DNA of 64,000 nucleotides from Seminavis robusta (Eukaryota > Bacillariophyta > Bacillariophyceae > Naviculales > Naviculaceae), in the NCBI GenBank assembly GCA_903772945.1, contig CAICTM010000224.1:1-64000 (forward strand). Direction: 5' to 3'. The notes under the pieces were generated by a model. That model was not told where the DNA came from. It ran no database searches and saw nothing but the letters and a program-made list of their open reading frames with translations. Below are positions 1-11,049 of this stretch, in pieces (within the stretch, counting starts at the first letter, position 1; every line of letters starts with the position of its first letter). The position numbers were made by a program, and so were the translations under genes.

Positions 1-35
1 CTTCATGCACCACCTAAGGAAGTCCTGTTTTGCCT

Positions 36-1342
36 TCACGATTTTGTTTGTCTACCCCCCTCTTTGGGAAGTAAACCTTCGAATTCAGGAAATCCAGAAC
101 TGTTGATCATGGTTTGAGTCGCAAATATCTTCTTTTCCTTGTGATTTGCCTGGCGAGTAGTTGACAACATATCAAGAGTTGCCCATGCCTGATCCTTCCT
201 CGATATTCCAGGGAGAACAAAGAGAGAGACATCTTCAGCGCAGTTATCGAAAGGTTTTGGAACTGGCCAGTCACTGCCCATCAAATACCATTGATGCGAA
301 TTCCCATTTGCTTTCGGGATTGGTAACGTATGCTTGTAACAATTGCGGTACGCTCACCAGTGTTCAACTGACTGATTTTTGTACTCGTTTTAGGTGGTGA
401 GCTAGTGGATCGTTATCGAAAAAGCAGAAATCGTCGTCCTGAGGCGTGGATCGGCAAGATTGCCACACACAATGGCAGCATCGTGGCACACCACCTTGAT
501 GTTAGCACCTGAATGTGGAAGCACAAGTCTTTTGTGAAAGGGAATTTGCCACCCATGTTGTATCTGTCATGAGGAAGCTCATCAACTTTTTCCGGCTCAA
601 GTACTCCGAAACTCACCAAGCTTCTCGTCCCAATCGGGCTCCAGTTTATCCAAGTGCCATGTCAACACATCATCTACGCAGTCAAAGGCGCCTTGTTCTT
701 TCGAAGGATATCCATCAATTTGACACCCGAGCCTGTTTCTTATCCAAAGGGAGGAACGTCTTCTTTGAATCTGCACAATATTGCCGGAATTGGGTGATGT
801 TCCTATCGTCTGAGGTTCATTGTCATGGTTCCATTCCTTGGGAATTTGTTACCAGGGTAGCTGTTGATCCCCCACTGCTGGTCTCATCAACATCTTCATT
901 ACTATCATCATCATCTGTGTCTTCTTGCGAATCGTCGCACTTCCTTCCTCATCAGTTGCCTCTATGGCTTCCTCATTCTGCCTCCTCTTTTGCTTCCTCA
1001 TTGCCGTCATCTCGGGTACCAAACCGCGGTCAGCTGCTGGTTTTCTATTGTCTTCCTCGCTTTCAAAACCAATACCACCACCATCTTGCATGGCCCAAGC
1101 AATTTTATCTTCCTCCACCATGTCTTGTGGAATGGCTGGCATTTGACTTGATTGCCTCTCTCCTCTCCTGCAGATCTTCTAACTTGCCGTGGTGCTTTAG
1201 CGGGTTTTCCAGTGTCAGTGGCACCAAGCCCTGCAGTAGTCATGTCCCTTTTTCTCCTAGTACTAGTACTTCTTGTTGCTTTGCCAATGCCAAGTGAAAT
1301 CTCCTTGCTGCAATGCAACTCCGAGATTGGTTGGTGTGGCAC
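36..1342 (-). pseudogene. Degenerate transposon-like coding remnant
   Basis: No intact gene is visible. On the minus strand, protein-like segments follow one another in changing frames with many stops. They include an acidic/basic stretch at about 1142-850 and segments resembling a transposon-associated protein at about 780-600, 619-413 and 420-36, for example DRYNMGGKFPF, CGNLADPRLR and DNDPLAHHLKR. The order is consistent with one decayed reading frame of about 400 codons running off the left edge. The style recalls the N-terminal half of large Plavaka/CACTA-like transposon proteins common in diatoms, but I cannot confirm the family. The 260-codon plus-strand frame over the same DNA looks like a shadow: it is Ser/Pro/Leu-rich and lacks recognisable motifs. 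Confidence 0.35.
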
Positions 1343-3306
1343 TAGTGCCCTCTTGCTTTCAAACCAAGCTTACAGTAGTCGCAATACCAATAACCCATGA
1401 TACAACTAGTAGTGTAGTAGCAAGCTAGTAGTAATTGCCGATCGCTAGCCCGTATAAAGGAACTGTAATACCTTAGGCAAAGTCTACACGACCTTACACA
1501 ATGTGAGTGTGGTTACCAAAAGCTAACCCCAAACCGCTCTGTACGGGATTCTGTATGGTAGTTTCCATGTTCATTGGTATTGCATGGCGGACAAACGCCG
1601 ACCAAAACTCGACTGAAGTAGGTCGTACCTATAGGGGTTGGGAGATTTTTAGATGCATGCAGGGTTCCAAACGGTGCATACTGCCACACCCAATGGAGAC
1701 CCCAGTACACTGTTCCACAACAAACACCATCCAAATCCGGGAGCAATGAGTCACCAATCGCCTAGGGACGCATGTCGTTCGGTACCTTCAGACCTCGCTG
1801 TTTTCGCGAGACACCCATTATGCGCTTCTTAGATGTTCCGGGATGCTCCTGCTATCCAGTAAGCAACAGAGTGTACGGGTTTTTGTTTCCCTTTCTCTGT
1901 CTGTTAATCTAAGATAGACGATAGTTTCGAGCTCTTGTCTTGCGACGTGATAGTGATTGGCATTGATACGATTGTTTGTATCTGTATGGCCACCGAATAT
2001 TACGATGCTGAACAGATCAGTTATTTTAGTTGAGTAGTTGCTAGGACATTATCTAATTTGCCGTAGACTTCATTAGTTGCAAATAAATCTTGTTACTATT
2101 TAGTAGATATCTTCATCACTTTCGTATGAGAAATCGGAACATGGTTCCATTGAATCATCTTCCTGGCCTAATCCTCAGACGAGATCTCTCCATCCGAATG
2201 ATTGAAGTCGAATTCGGCAAGGCCTTGTCAACGGCAGCCATTTCTTGTTCATCATGTTGATGGATCCTTGTCGACGAGGACTGGAGACTTGGCCTTGAGC
2301 TTCTTCAGAGTCATCATCCGTGTTGTGAGTGCTGATCGTGGTAGTCGCACCATTTTTCTTCGTTCTTGGAAGAGTGGTCGTTGTTACGAGTAGATTGTAC
2401 TTCTTGCTGTTTTCTTCTTCGTAGGAGCTTGCTTGGCATCACCGCCTTGTCAAAGTCTTCGGAGGATTCCATGCGTTCGCAGAATCCATGGTTTCTCCGA
2501 TAGGAGTTGAGAAAGGATCGAAGTCGTGTTGTCCATCTTCTTCATCCACGAGCGTGATTCCATGACAAACAATGTCTATGACTTCGTCATGTTCAGTTTG
2601 GTTGGGTCCAAAAGGTGGTAGACGAGGAAGTTCATCGGTGTTCATCGACTGAGGTTGTTGACATAAGCCCGAGTAGACATATCACAGGCTTACGCATCTT
2701 GCCGCATGAAGCGTTTCTGCTTTTCAAGAGCCTTGTAGGCAGACCGCTTCGATACAGCATTTATGCCAAACGTAATGTCAGCATCGTCCAAAGCAGGCTG
2801 AGCTGCTCCGTTCCAGGGTCTGAAACGTGCTTGGAAAGTGGCTTCGTCTTCACCCCACGTATGTCGCGTGGAGGAATGCGTTGACTGCAATCTGGCGCAA
2901 GGCATTCCAACGTACTTCACGGTGGCCTGCACAGCTAGATTCGTAACTGCTCTTTGCAGAGCTAGAAGTCATTCCTTGAGGAGGTTATGTTTGTCGTAGG
3001 CGTAGCAATGGCGAGCCAACGAAGACCTCTCCATGCGTCCAGCCCACTTGATGGTCTGACGTGGAGTTCTCAGATCCATTATGATTTGGACTTGAAGGTG
3101 TACTTGGCTGTTAGCATCTGCTGGAACAGTGCGAAGTTTGTAGGTGTGAGCGAGAATCGTCGTTTCGCATTCATCATCGAGTCGATGAGAGGAAGGATTG
3201 GTTTTCGCGCAGCTTAGACTCGAAGCTGGTGTATGCGTCTTTGGCAATCTTCATGGTGAGGAATAGTTTGAGGGTAGCTGAAAGCTTTTTGTGTTTGTTA
3301 ACAAAA
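1343..3306. other. Gene-poor stretch with further degenerate coding debris
   Basis: No intact gene was found. From about 3250 down to 2160 the minus strand gives several short protein-like segments separated by stops and frame changes, such as one with TIKWAGRMERSSLARH at about 3080-3010. They may be the remains of another mobile-element gene, but no family could be recognised. 1400-2160 shows nothing. Confidence 0.3.
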
Positions 3307-3727
3307 TGCACTACGCTAAAAGCTAGTGTAAAGACTTTCGAGTGTTTTGAGTTTGAGAGAATGAAAGTTATGAGAGGATTAGAAAGCTATGAAAAACTAA
3401 TCAACGAGAGAGATCCACATCAAAGGATCGTAGATCTGAACTCCACGGGAGACTGTAGAGTGTGATAGAGTAGGTTGCGGTAGCAATCCTACTCACTCCA
3501 CGATCCAAAAAGGAACGCGTGGAAGATTCGTCTAGCATTTATCTAGTAGTGGAAGTACTCCACGCTGGCTAAATATCTAGAGCGATGTTTCATCATCAAC
3601 CTAGTATGACTAGAGCGGTCATTGAGAACCCTGTCTCAATGACTATTCACGAGAGACTCAGTCATGAGTCGAACTCAAACCCTATCTAGGATCGAGTCGC
3701 GAATAAGGCTAAGAGCCGTGTATTGCA
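3307..3727 (+). repeat. Dispersed 0.42-kb repeat, copy R1 (solo-LTR-like)
   Basis: First of three same-orientation copies of a repeat that begins TGCACTACGCTAAAAGC and ends AGCCGTGTATTGCA. The TG...CA ends and the length suit a retrotransposon LTR, but no 5-bp target duplication is seen (CAAAA on the left, TCATT on the right). This copy is the most divergent: it lacks the TC of AAAGATCTTTCG and has several other small differences from R2 and R3. The alternative is a MITE, because the two ends are weakly inverted (TGCACTAC against TGCAATAC). Its right end abuts the truncated LRR-type gene. Confidence 0.75.
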
Positions 3728-4253
3728 TCATTGTGGCGGGTGCACTCTCACGAAAATCCGCACTGTTTGGGCCAAGCACATTGTATGCACCGGGCTGTGC
3801 GAGGGCTCCCTGCGCTCCTGCAGCAGATCTCCGCAAAGTCGTCATGGCCACTTCAGTGCCGCCCCCTTGATTGGAGTTGTTGACTCCTGATGGTACTTGG
3901 GTAGGGCCAACACTGATGGCCAACTTGGTATCCTTGTTATTTGTTTCGGTTCCTATCGTTGCCCCGTCGTGGGTTCTTGTGACATCCGAAGCTTCGGTGG
4001 GCGTACCTGTAGTGTCGTGTAGGGTGCCAGATGTCAACATTAAACTTTTGAGATCTTTGGGCAAAGCACCTGCCGAATCAGACTTGATGTCTCTTGGTAA
4101 AGTTGCTACTATCACGTTGGTTACGACCTGCTTTTCATGAATGGTAGCATCGGCTGCGGCCACCTCCTGTCTCATTGGAGGGATCGTGGGCCTAGTACCG
4201 GAACGGGTAGTACTAGGGCTCGAAGATTCGGCGGCGGCGTCAGGGCGGCCCAT
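3728..4253 (-). pseudogene. 5' stump of an LRR-receptor-type gene, cut by repeat R1
   Basis: An open frame starts at the ATG at 4253 and runs about 174 codons before entering repeat R1, where it adds a short foreign tail and stops. The visible part is a Ser/Thr/Ala-rich cytosolic-type N-terminus with the segment QPGAYNVLGPNSADFRES near the cut, resembling the region before the membrane span in diatom LRR transmembrane proteins. Neither a membrane span nor LRRs remain, and the continuation is not found left of R1. It lies about 1.5 kb from the intact LRR gene at 5732-8452 on the same strand, so it may be a broken paralogue. The family assignment is an inference from composition and that motif. 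Confidence 0.5.
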
Positions 4254-5731
4254 GGTCTTTAATTGTGTTATGCCTTATCTGTTTGAGGTTTGGAGTGCCA
4301 ATGTGCTTTGAATGACATTCAGCCAAGTTTTGTGAGAAAGAAAAAAAGTGATTGCCGATTATTGTTGCCATGTTTTGATAGAACATGGTGTGTCAAAATG
4401 GGCTGTTGGTGGTGTGTGAATAGTGCATGGTCGACGGGCGACAGCTGTTCGTATCGTTCTACTATGGTGGTCACACCTTTGCCCTTAAAACAACAAGACT
4501 TAGTATCAAAGTGCTCTTCAATTCACGGCACCACACTGATGAGTGGAACGTGCATGGTACCGGTACTAGTACCAGAACTCCAGTACTCGGGTACTAGAAC
4601 TAGCTAGTAGGACATTGGGGGGAACCTATGCATCGGCTATTGCAATAATCGTTCAATTTGCTTTTCTGGGAAACCTTGAATGTCCCATGATGAACTGGCA
4701 TGCACCAGGTGATCACAGTTCGCAAGACCAAACAGGGCATAGAAGCATCAATAATTACGTATTAGACGTTTTGAAACTCAATCACTGAACGCGAACAGTC
4801 CTGATGGTTTCAAGGGTTGCCTCTGTCATCTGTCAAGCAAAGGAAGCACTCTCACTTTTGCTGCATTTGATACTCAGTACCTGTAGGTCGGAGAGCCGAC
4901 ACAACACAACACAACACCCTCATCCTCTGCCACCCCTCACTCTAAACACCATAGTACGGTAGCTTCAAAGTTGCGCCATAGTACGGTAGCTTCAAAGTCG
5001 TCAAGAAAAGAACAGTACTCTAGCTAGCTAGTAGGAGGCCTCACGGAAGTTTTACAGGGGGGGATAGTAAACCACCATACCGGAAACGGTATGGTCTGGC
5101 CCTGCTGCTTGGCTGAGACCGCAGACCAGGTTTCAGTTATGAATGAATCTGCCCAACACAACCAAGTTCAGTGACACCAATGGCACTAGAAAACTGTGAC
5201 ACAGACTGTATGGTTTCTTGGGAGACAAGCCAACACAGCGTGAGTAGCACAGCAAGCAGCTCTCAAAGGGAAAGGATCACACATCCAACTTCGTAGTGCT
5301 GAGCAGGTGTCTACTGGTCTGGGTGATTTTTCTTCTTTTTAATGGAAATCACAATCAAGGGTTTCATAGCACCCTTCTCTGAAGGAAATCAGAGTTCATG
5401 AAACATGAGATACTCTGCCAATAAGCTCCCCTCCTCTTCTTCTCCTTCTTTTCCTATCTTTCCTCCCAGTCTTCTTTTCTCTATACTCAATGAATGCTTT
5501 CGCAGCAGAATTAGTGTAAAGAGGGATGATTGGCAAAAGGGAGAGCACCCCCCCCTTCTGACCCCAAGCCGGAAGCACCAGCATGGAAGATCACCCCCCC
5601 CCCCCATGCAAGAGGGAATGGCTGCTCCCTTTAGAAGTGAAGTTCTGTCTGCTGGTACTGCATAGATTATAACTCAAGTTAGTATGTATTAATAATTCAC
5701 CAGAACAACAGAAAATGAACCACATCAGCAG
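4254..5731. other. Intergenic region with short repeats
   Basis: No gene is supported. It holds a tandem 27-bp duplication (4949-4998), a small hairpin at 5075-5094 (arms CCATACCG and CGGTATGG around GAAA), a C-tract near 5591-5604 and a KpnI/AgeI-like GGTACCGGTAC palindrome near 4557. Part of it is the promoter side of the truncated gene ending at 4253 and the 3' side of the LRR gene ending at 5732. Confidence 0.5.
4949..4998. repeat. Tandem duplication, 27-bp period
   Basis: CCATAGTACGGTAGCTTCAA is repeated at 4949 and 4976; the two copies match over 23 bases. Confidence 0.9.
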
Positions 5732-8452
5732 TTAGTGCTGGCCAGCTTTTCCTGGAGCGACGACTACACCATTTTGCAGGGCTAACGCTGATACATTCTC
5801 ACAAGGGCAATGGCAGCCACAAAGGATCCCACAATCAAATTCCAGGATGTTGATCAGGGAAGGGTCATCATAGATTGAGCAGACACTATCAGGGATTGTT
5901 CCAAACAAGCCGTCATTGTTGGTCAAGTTCAATAGTGTCAATGCCCCATCAGTCACCAGAAAACCACACTCTCTTGGAACTGTCCCAGTCAACCTGTTGT
6001 CCCCAACAGAGAACTCTTTGAGGGTTGTGATATTCCCAATCTCAGACGGGATCTGCCCAGTTAGCAGGTTAGACTCAGCATGGAAAATCTTGAGCTTGCT
6101 TGAAGTCCCCAGCTCTGATGGTATCCGGCCAGTCAAGTTGTTACCAGAAACTCTGAATTGAACCAACTTGGTCCACTTGCCAACCTCAGTTGGGATGCTA
6201 CCAGAAATGGAGCTGTGCTCCAGCCAAAATTGAATCATCTTGCTCCCAGTGTCCAGAAGGAATTCTCTTGGAAACATTCCGCTGAGGTTGTTGTTGCTGG
6301 CGCGAAAGTATTCCATGCGTGGCAATGCTGCTACCTCCGGTGGGATAATCCCTGTCAGCATGTTGTTATGAACACCAAAACTGTGCAGTAGGGAACATGC
6401 TCCTAGTTCGCTTGGGATTGTTCCAGTCTTCAAAAGCCACGCATGCAAATGCAGAGCAAGTTTGAGTTGTGTTACAAAGCTGTTGTGATCTTGTGGCGAG
6501 GTCGCGAGAAAATAACTCACCAGATTGTTGCTGTCAAACCGTAGTCTCCAGAATATTTCGCTGAGCTGGCCCAGTTCAGTAGGGATGCTATCAGGAGACA
6601 CGAATAAGCTGAGTGAGTATCCTCGATGTCATAGCTCTGACTGTTGTACGCAAGGCAAACTTGACTCATGTACATACGTTCCAGTCAACGAATTCGTGTG
6701 AAGATAGATCTGCCGCATGGTGCTTGTCAACAACCCCAATTCCGTTGCGATTGTACCGGACAAGTCATTTTCGTGTAGATAAATGAGCATGGCTTTCTCA
6801 AGAGCACCAAGCTCGGATGGCACAGTCCCGGTCTGCAGTGAACAAAAGGATCGAGGTGTCAGCCATTAAGGTTTTCAAAACCGTGGATACAACATGTCCA
6901 CCTTGAAACTTACGAAATCGTTCCGTTCGAGCATAATCCACTCGACAGTGGACATCAGCCCCAACTCGGTCGGTATTGTTCCGCTCAACCGATTTTGATA
7001 CAGTTGAAACAGGAGAGGCCGGAGACCACTGTATTCCAATGGGATTGTTCCCGTGACGCCACTTTCGCCAATTTGCAAAACTTGAATGTTGGAGAGGCGA
7101 CCAAATTCAGAGGGCAGAGTTCCGCGTATCTCTTCTGTTCCACCAATGGACAAAGTGCGCAGTTCTGTCAGTAGAGCGAGTTCCGTTGGAATTGTTCCGG
7201 TAAAGGCAGTATTGAATACGTGTAGCTCGCGAAGTCCCGTGAGATTGGTCAGGATTGTGGGAATGGGACCTCCCATTGTTGTGTAATCCAACTGAACCAA
7301 TTTGAGTGATGTCAGCATGGTAATCTCTGGTGGAATGATCCCCGTTACCTCTTGGCGCCACAGTGTCAAGTAGAGGTAATCGTCTGGATACTCTCCTCCT
7401 CCTGGCATGTTGGTGTTGCTGCTGTTGTATCCAAGGGGAACACAGGGACCATCAATGAACTGGAGTTCATAGCGGTCGGGCCCTCTGACTCTATTGTAAT
7501 TAAATCCGTCCGGCATGAAAAAGTCCCATTGGCACTCGTGCTGGGTGATGTTGAGCCAGTCGGGCCCCCATGATTCTCCGTTGGTGCTGTAGTAGAATGT
7601 GGCCAGGGCAAATCGTTGCTGCAGACGTTTGTCAGAGTAGCTGGCAAAGTTTGGGTCTTCTGCGACCCACTTGAACGCCCTTGCCTGCGGAGCATAGTCA
7701 AGCTCAATTTTGGGTAGTGTATAGGCTGGAAGCAATGCCGTCAAGATGTCTTGAGGCAATTTGGGGGGAGTAGACGTTGCGTTTCCAGTATCATCACTTA
7801 GATTGGACTGGCTTTCTTCTTTGGGTACTAATGAGATGCTCTCCTTTTCTTTTAACGCAGACAACGCGATAACAAGGAATGCAATCACCGCCACCGCAGT
7901 GAGGATTCCAATGGCGATCCAAAAGTTGCGCTGTTTGCGTTTCTCTTCCAGTTCCACTTCATTTGCGGGTATCACTGGACGAGCATGCTCAATATCACGG
8001 GGGTCGTCAGTGACGGGTGCTGCTACCGCTAAGCCTTCGTTATTGTTGGATCGTTCCCTGTCTGGGGTATCTCGGACCGGTGCCACTTCGGTGACGGTGC
8101 GATCCTGCTGGGAGCTGTTGATTCCGTTGATAGCGTCGACGATGGGTAGACCAACGGCACTGATGGGTAGGGAAGAGGCAGTATTGGCAGGCACTCCAAC
8201 CGCGCTACCTGGAAAGTCTGTCGTTTTGCTACTATTACTCGGAGCATCCGTCTTGGCTGCGCCATTGCTCGCAAAGGCCAATCCTCGAATGGCAGCATCC
8301 GCCGCTTCCAGGTCACCCTTCAACTGTTTCATGGCTTGCTTCCCTGACGGAGAGGGTGGAATACCGATGCCGATGCCGGTACCGGTGGTATCTCCCTCCA
8401 TGGTCGTACCGGTAGCCAATTTGCCTAGGCTCTGCTGTGTGGAGGGATCCAT
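5732..8452 (-). CDS. LRR transmembrane protein (four exons)
   Basis: Predicted receptor-like LRR protein of about 818 residues. Exons by splice consensus and frame: 8452-6914, 6832-6678, 6587-6521 and 6427-5732; introns of 81, 90 and 93 bp begin GTAAGT, GTATGT and GTGAGT. The start is the ATG at 8452 (an in-frame GTG lies 6 bases upstream). Residues 1-175 are a charged, low-complexity presumed cytosolic region. One membrane span lies at about 175-198 (FWIAIGILTAVAVIAFLVIA). The outer part has the ALATFYYSTNGESW motif typical of diatom LRR proteins, then plant-type LRRs with the LxGxIPxELG pattern (NSLTGT/IPTELG is restored exactly across intron 2), and a Cys-rich C-terminal cap (CGCHCPC). There is no kinase domain. 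Ligand and pathway are unknown; a role in extracellular recognition is inferred. Confidence 0.88.
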
Positions 8453-11049
8453 GGCCACTCTCTGATCTGTTATCTGATGAGAGACGCAGGATAATGGATA
8501 GTATACCCTTTTTTAAAAAGTCATGTAGCAAATGGGGAGTCTGTGGACTCTTGCTCTCGGCTGTCACTAAGCTCTATTGCAACGCAGGTAATACCGGTCG
8601 TACTACCGGTAGCTAGTCAGTAGCTAACAAGAGCAGAGTATCCACTATCGCGGAAGATGACCAAAACAACACCAACAAGAGCTCCATTCGCGGCTGGGAG
8701 CCTGACGGATCTACGCATCTACACAAGCAAGTGTTACATTGCTACCTTGATATTAAGTTATAAGTATCTCGAAGTTGGTTACAGTCCTGTCTGAATCTTA
8801 GCAGTTCCGGTATAACAAATGTTCTGGACTTATATCCTTAGCTCAGGATCCATCACCAGTGTAATGTAGTATCTCAATACTCTGACTAGGAAGAGAGTGC
8901 CATGGGACAATTCTACTCTGCTTCCCACCTTGCCAACCAATCATACCTAAGGTGAAGAGAAAGGACAGAGCAGATTATCAACTTCCGAAGGCAAAATCAT
9001 TTGCCATTTGGCACCTTTCTAATAGGCTTTTTGTTGTAAAGAGTATCACTGTATCATCTCTCAATCTCTGATTTGCCCAAGTTAGAGTACCAGTACTAAT
9101 TGAGTATCTTATTAGCTCTCTCTCTAGCTACAGTGCAGTTCTGATGAGAGTCTCCAGTATCTTGGCATTCCAGCAAACCAAAGCACTTCACATCATAATA
9201 CTATCAGAATGGCTTAATATCAAGGAAGGAGCGTGTTGGCGTGAATGCATCATTCTCTTGGAACTGACTCCAGGAGATTACTACTACCTGGTACTTATTG
9301 CGGACTGTTCTCTGAGTCTCCCTTCGCCGAATTCATCAGTTTACGAGATTTAAGTTTGTACCGGTACCAAATTGTCGAGAGCATTGCTCCGATTGTCCAT
9401 GGAAAAGGAAGTCCTAAATAAGCTTTTGCGGAAGATTAATTAAATTCTATCTATTGTGAGAAAGCGTCTGATGGTGTCCATGTATGTAGGATGTGTGGGC
9501 GGTTGTCGGCAATCGCTCTCATCATCGCTTGTAGGCAAGGATGCTCGACTTGTGGTATTCCTCTTGTGGTACAGGATTCTGGTAGCAACAGAAGAGAAGA
9601 GGAGCAAGCAAAGCAGATAGAAAAGCTCAGTTGCCGGTAACAAGCAAAGTGATTTTGTTGTGCAGAGGCCTGTCACAGGTCTCCATGCAACATCTGATCC
9701 TGTCTGAGAGTAAATAATTATCAATCATCTATCTGGCAGCTTGGGCTGTCCGGGAACCCATGGTCAAAAGAGCTGTCGAAGTGAATTGTGAGGAAAAGAT
9801 AGGTCCTGTGCTGCGTTGTAGGTGCTGTAGGTCAATTCTTCTTGAGTGGAACGTTCAAGTTCGAACCCCGAGAGTGCAGAGTGTTGTTTTGCGGCGCAAG
9901 CTAGCTAGAAAGATCCAACTACTGGGCTAGCTAGCTAGCTAGGTCCAGTGGTATCAATAATCAATAGAGCTTTGGAATACATAACCCGTTGTTTCTTCAA
10001 CTTTTGTCCGGGATCTGGTGTTTTCGATTGTGTTTTCGATTGTGTTTTTTTGTGGTGCAAATTACTCCTAACCTTGTATCGATCATCAGAAACGACATTT
10101 GTTTGAAAGGCTGTTGAGGTAACGTTTGTTTTGATTTATTTACCGCATCTACCAGCAATCCCCAACCAGTCAGTCGTCTTGCTTCCAGATTAGCTTGCTT
10201 CCAGATTCCAGAGAGAAGAGAACTCATCAGGGTGCCAGGCAGTCATGCGCACATCATGTCCCGCCAGTACAGTGGTTATGCAGGCACTTGAACGAAATAA
10301 ATGCTTCTACTGGTGTTTTCTCGTTTTCTCGTTTGTTCACACCGTTCATAGAGCATCTGCTGGTACGGTACTAGTAGGAAACGTACGTGTTATATAATAG
10401 TATCTCAGCTGTACAGTATCTCAAGATTCTCAAGAGTAGGTTACACGCATTCGCAGAACCTGGGTCATTAATTTTGTTCTGGTATGCCCGAAACTGCTCC
10501 TAGCACCTAATTCTTCCACCAAGAAAGTGATGTTTTTGCTCGGCGATGTTGAGAGTGTCCAATCTACTGAATTCCCACTTCAGTGTCATTGGTCTCAGAA
10601 GCAGTCGGAAAGTTGGAATTATTTGAAACTGGAACATGTCTTCAGTATCGCGTTTTTCTACTGAGCATGGTCCCGCCAGGGAACAATGGGAACTTGTGGA
10701 TGCATGACTCTTAAAAAAGCTCGAATAATGTTCGAAACTTACTTACTTGCTGACTTTACTTGGTTCAAGTAACTGTAATAATCTTGGCCAAGACCCAACT
10801 CCTCTCAGGGGCGGCCCTTTGGTTTGAGAAACCAAAGAAATGGGATACATGTTGCAGTCTAGCTCTAGAGCTAGCTAGCTAGAACCTGTAGCTCCCGCGG
10901 TTCCTCAGCATTTATTTGTTACTTCACTTACTTCATCACTTCCCTATCAATCAGCTCGATCTTTTGTGGAGCGGGGTATCTTCAGACCAAAGCTCACCAA
11001 TCATTCTACAGTACTAGACAGTACTAGACTACCATAGCCAGAGACATCC
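8453..11049. other. Intergenic region, no gene recognised
   Basis: About 2.6 kb without a convincing gene; short open frames at 9144-9353, 9440-9724 and 9997-10227 have no recognisable motif. It is the shared upstream region of the divergent LRR gene (left) and 7TM receptor (right). Clusters of CTAGCTAG occur near 9900-9945 and 10860-10880, and a GTACCGGTAC palindrome near 9358. Confidence 0.5.

Noticed and set aside
515-1297. 260-codon plus-strand open frame
   Set aside because: Low-complexity Ser/Leu/Pro content with no motif; the complementary strand carries the recognisable, though broken, protein segments.
9851-9870. tRNA-like B-box (GTTCGAACC)
   Set aside because: No A-box, anticodon arm or matching acceptor stem could be found around it, so no tRNA gene is supported.
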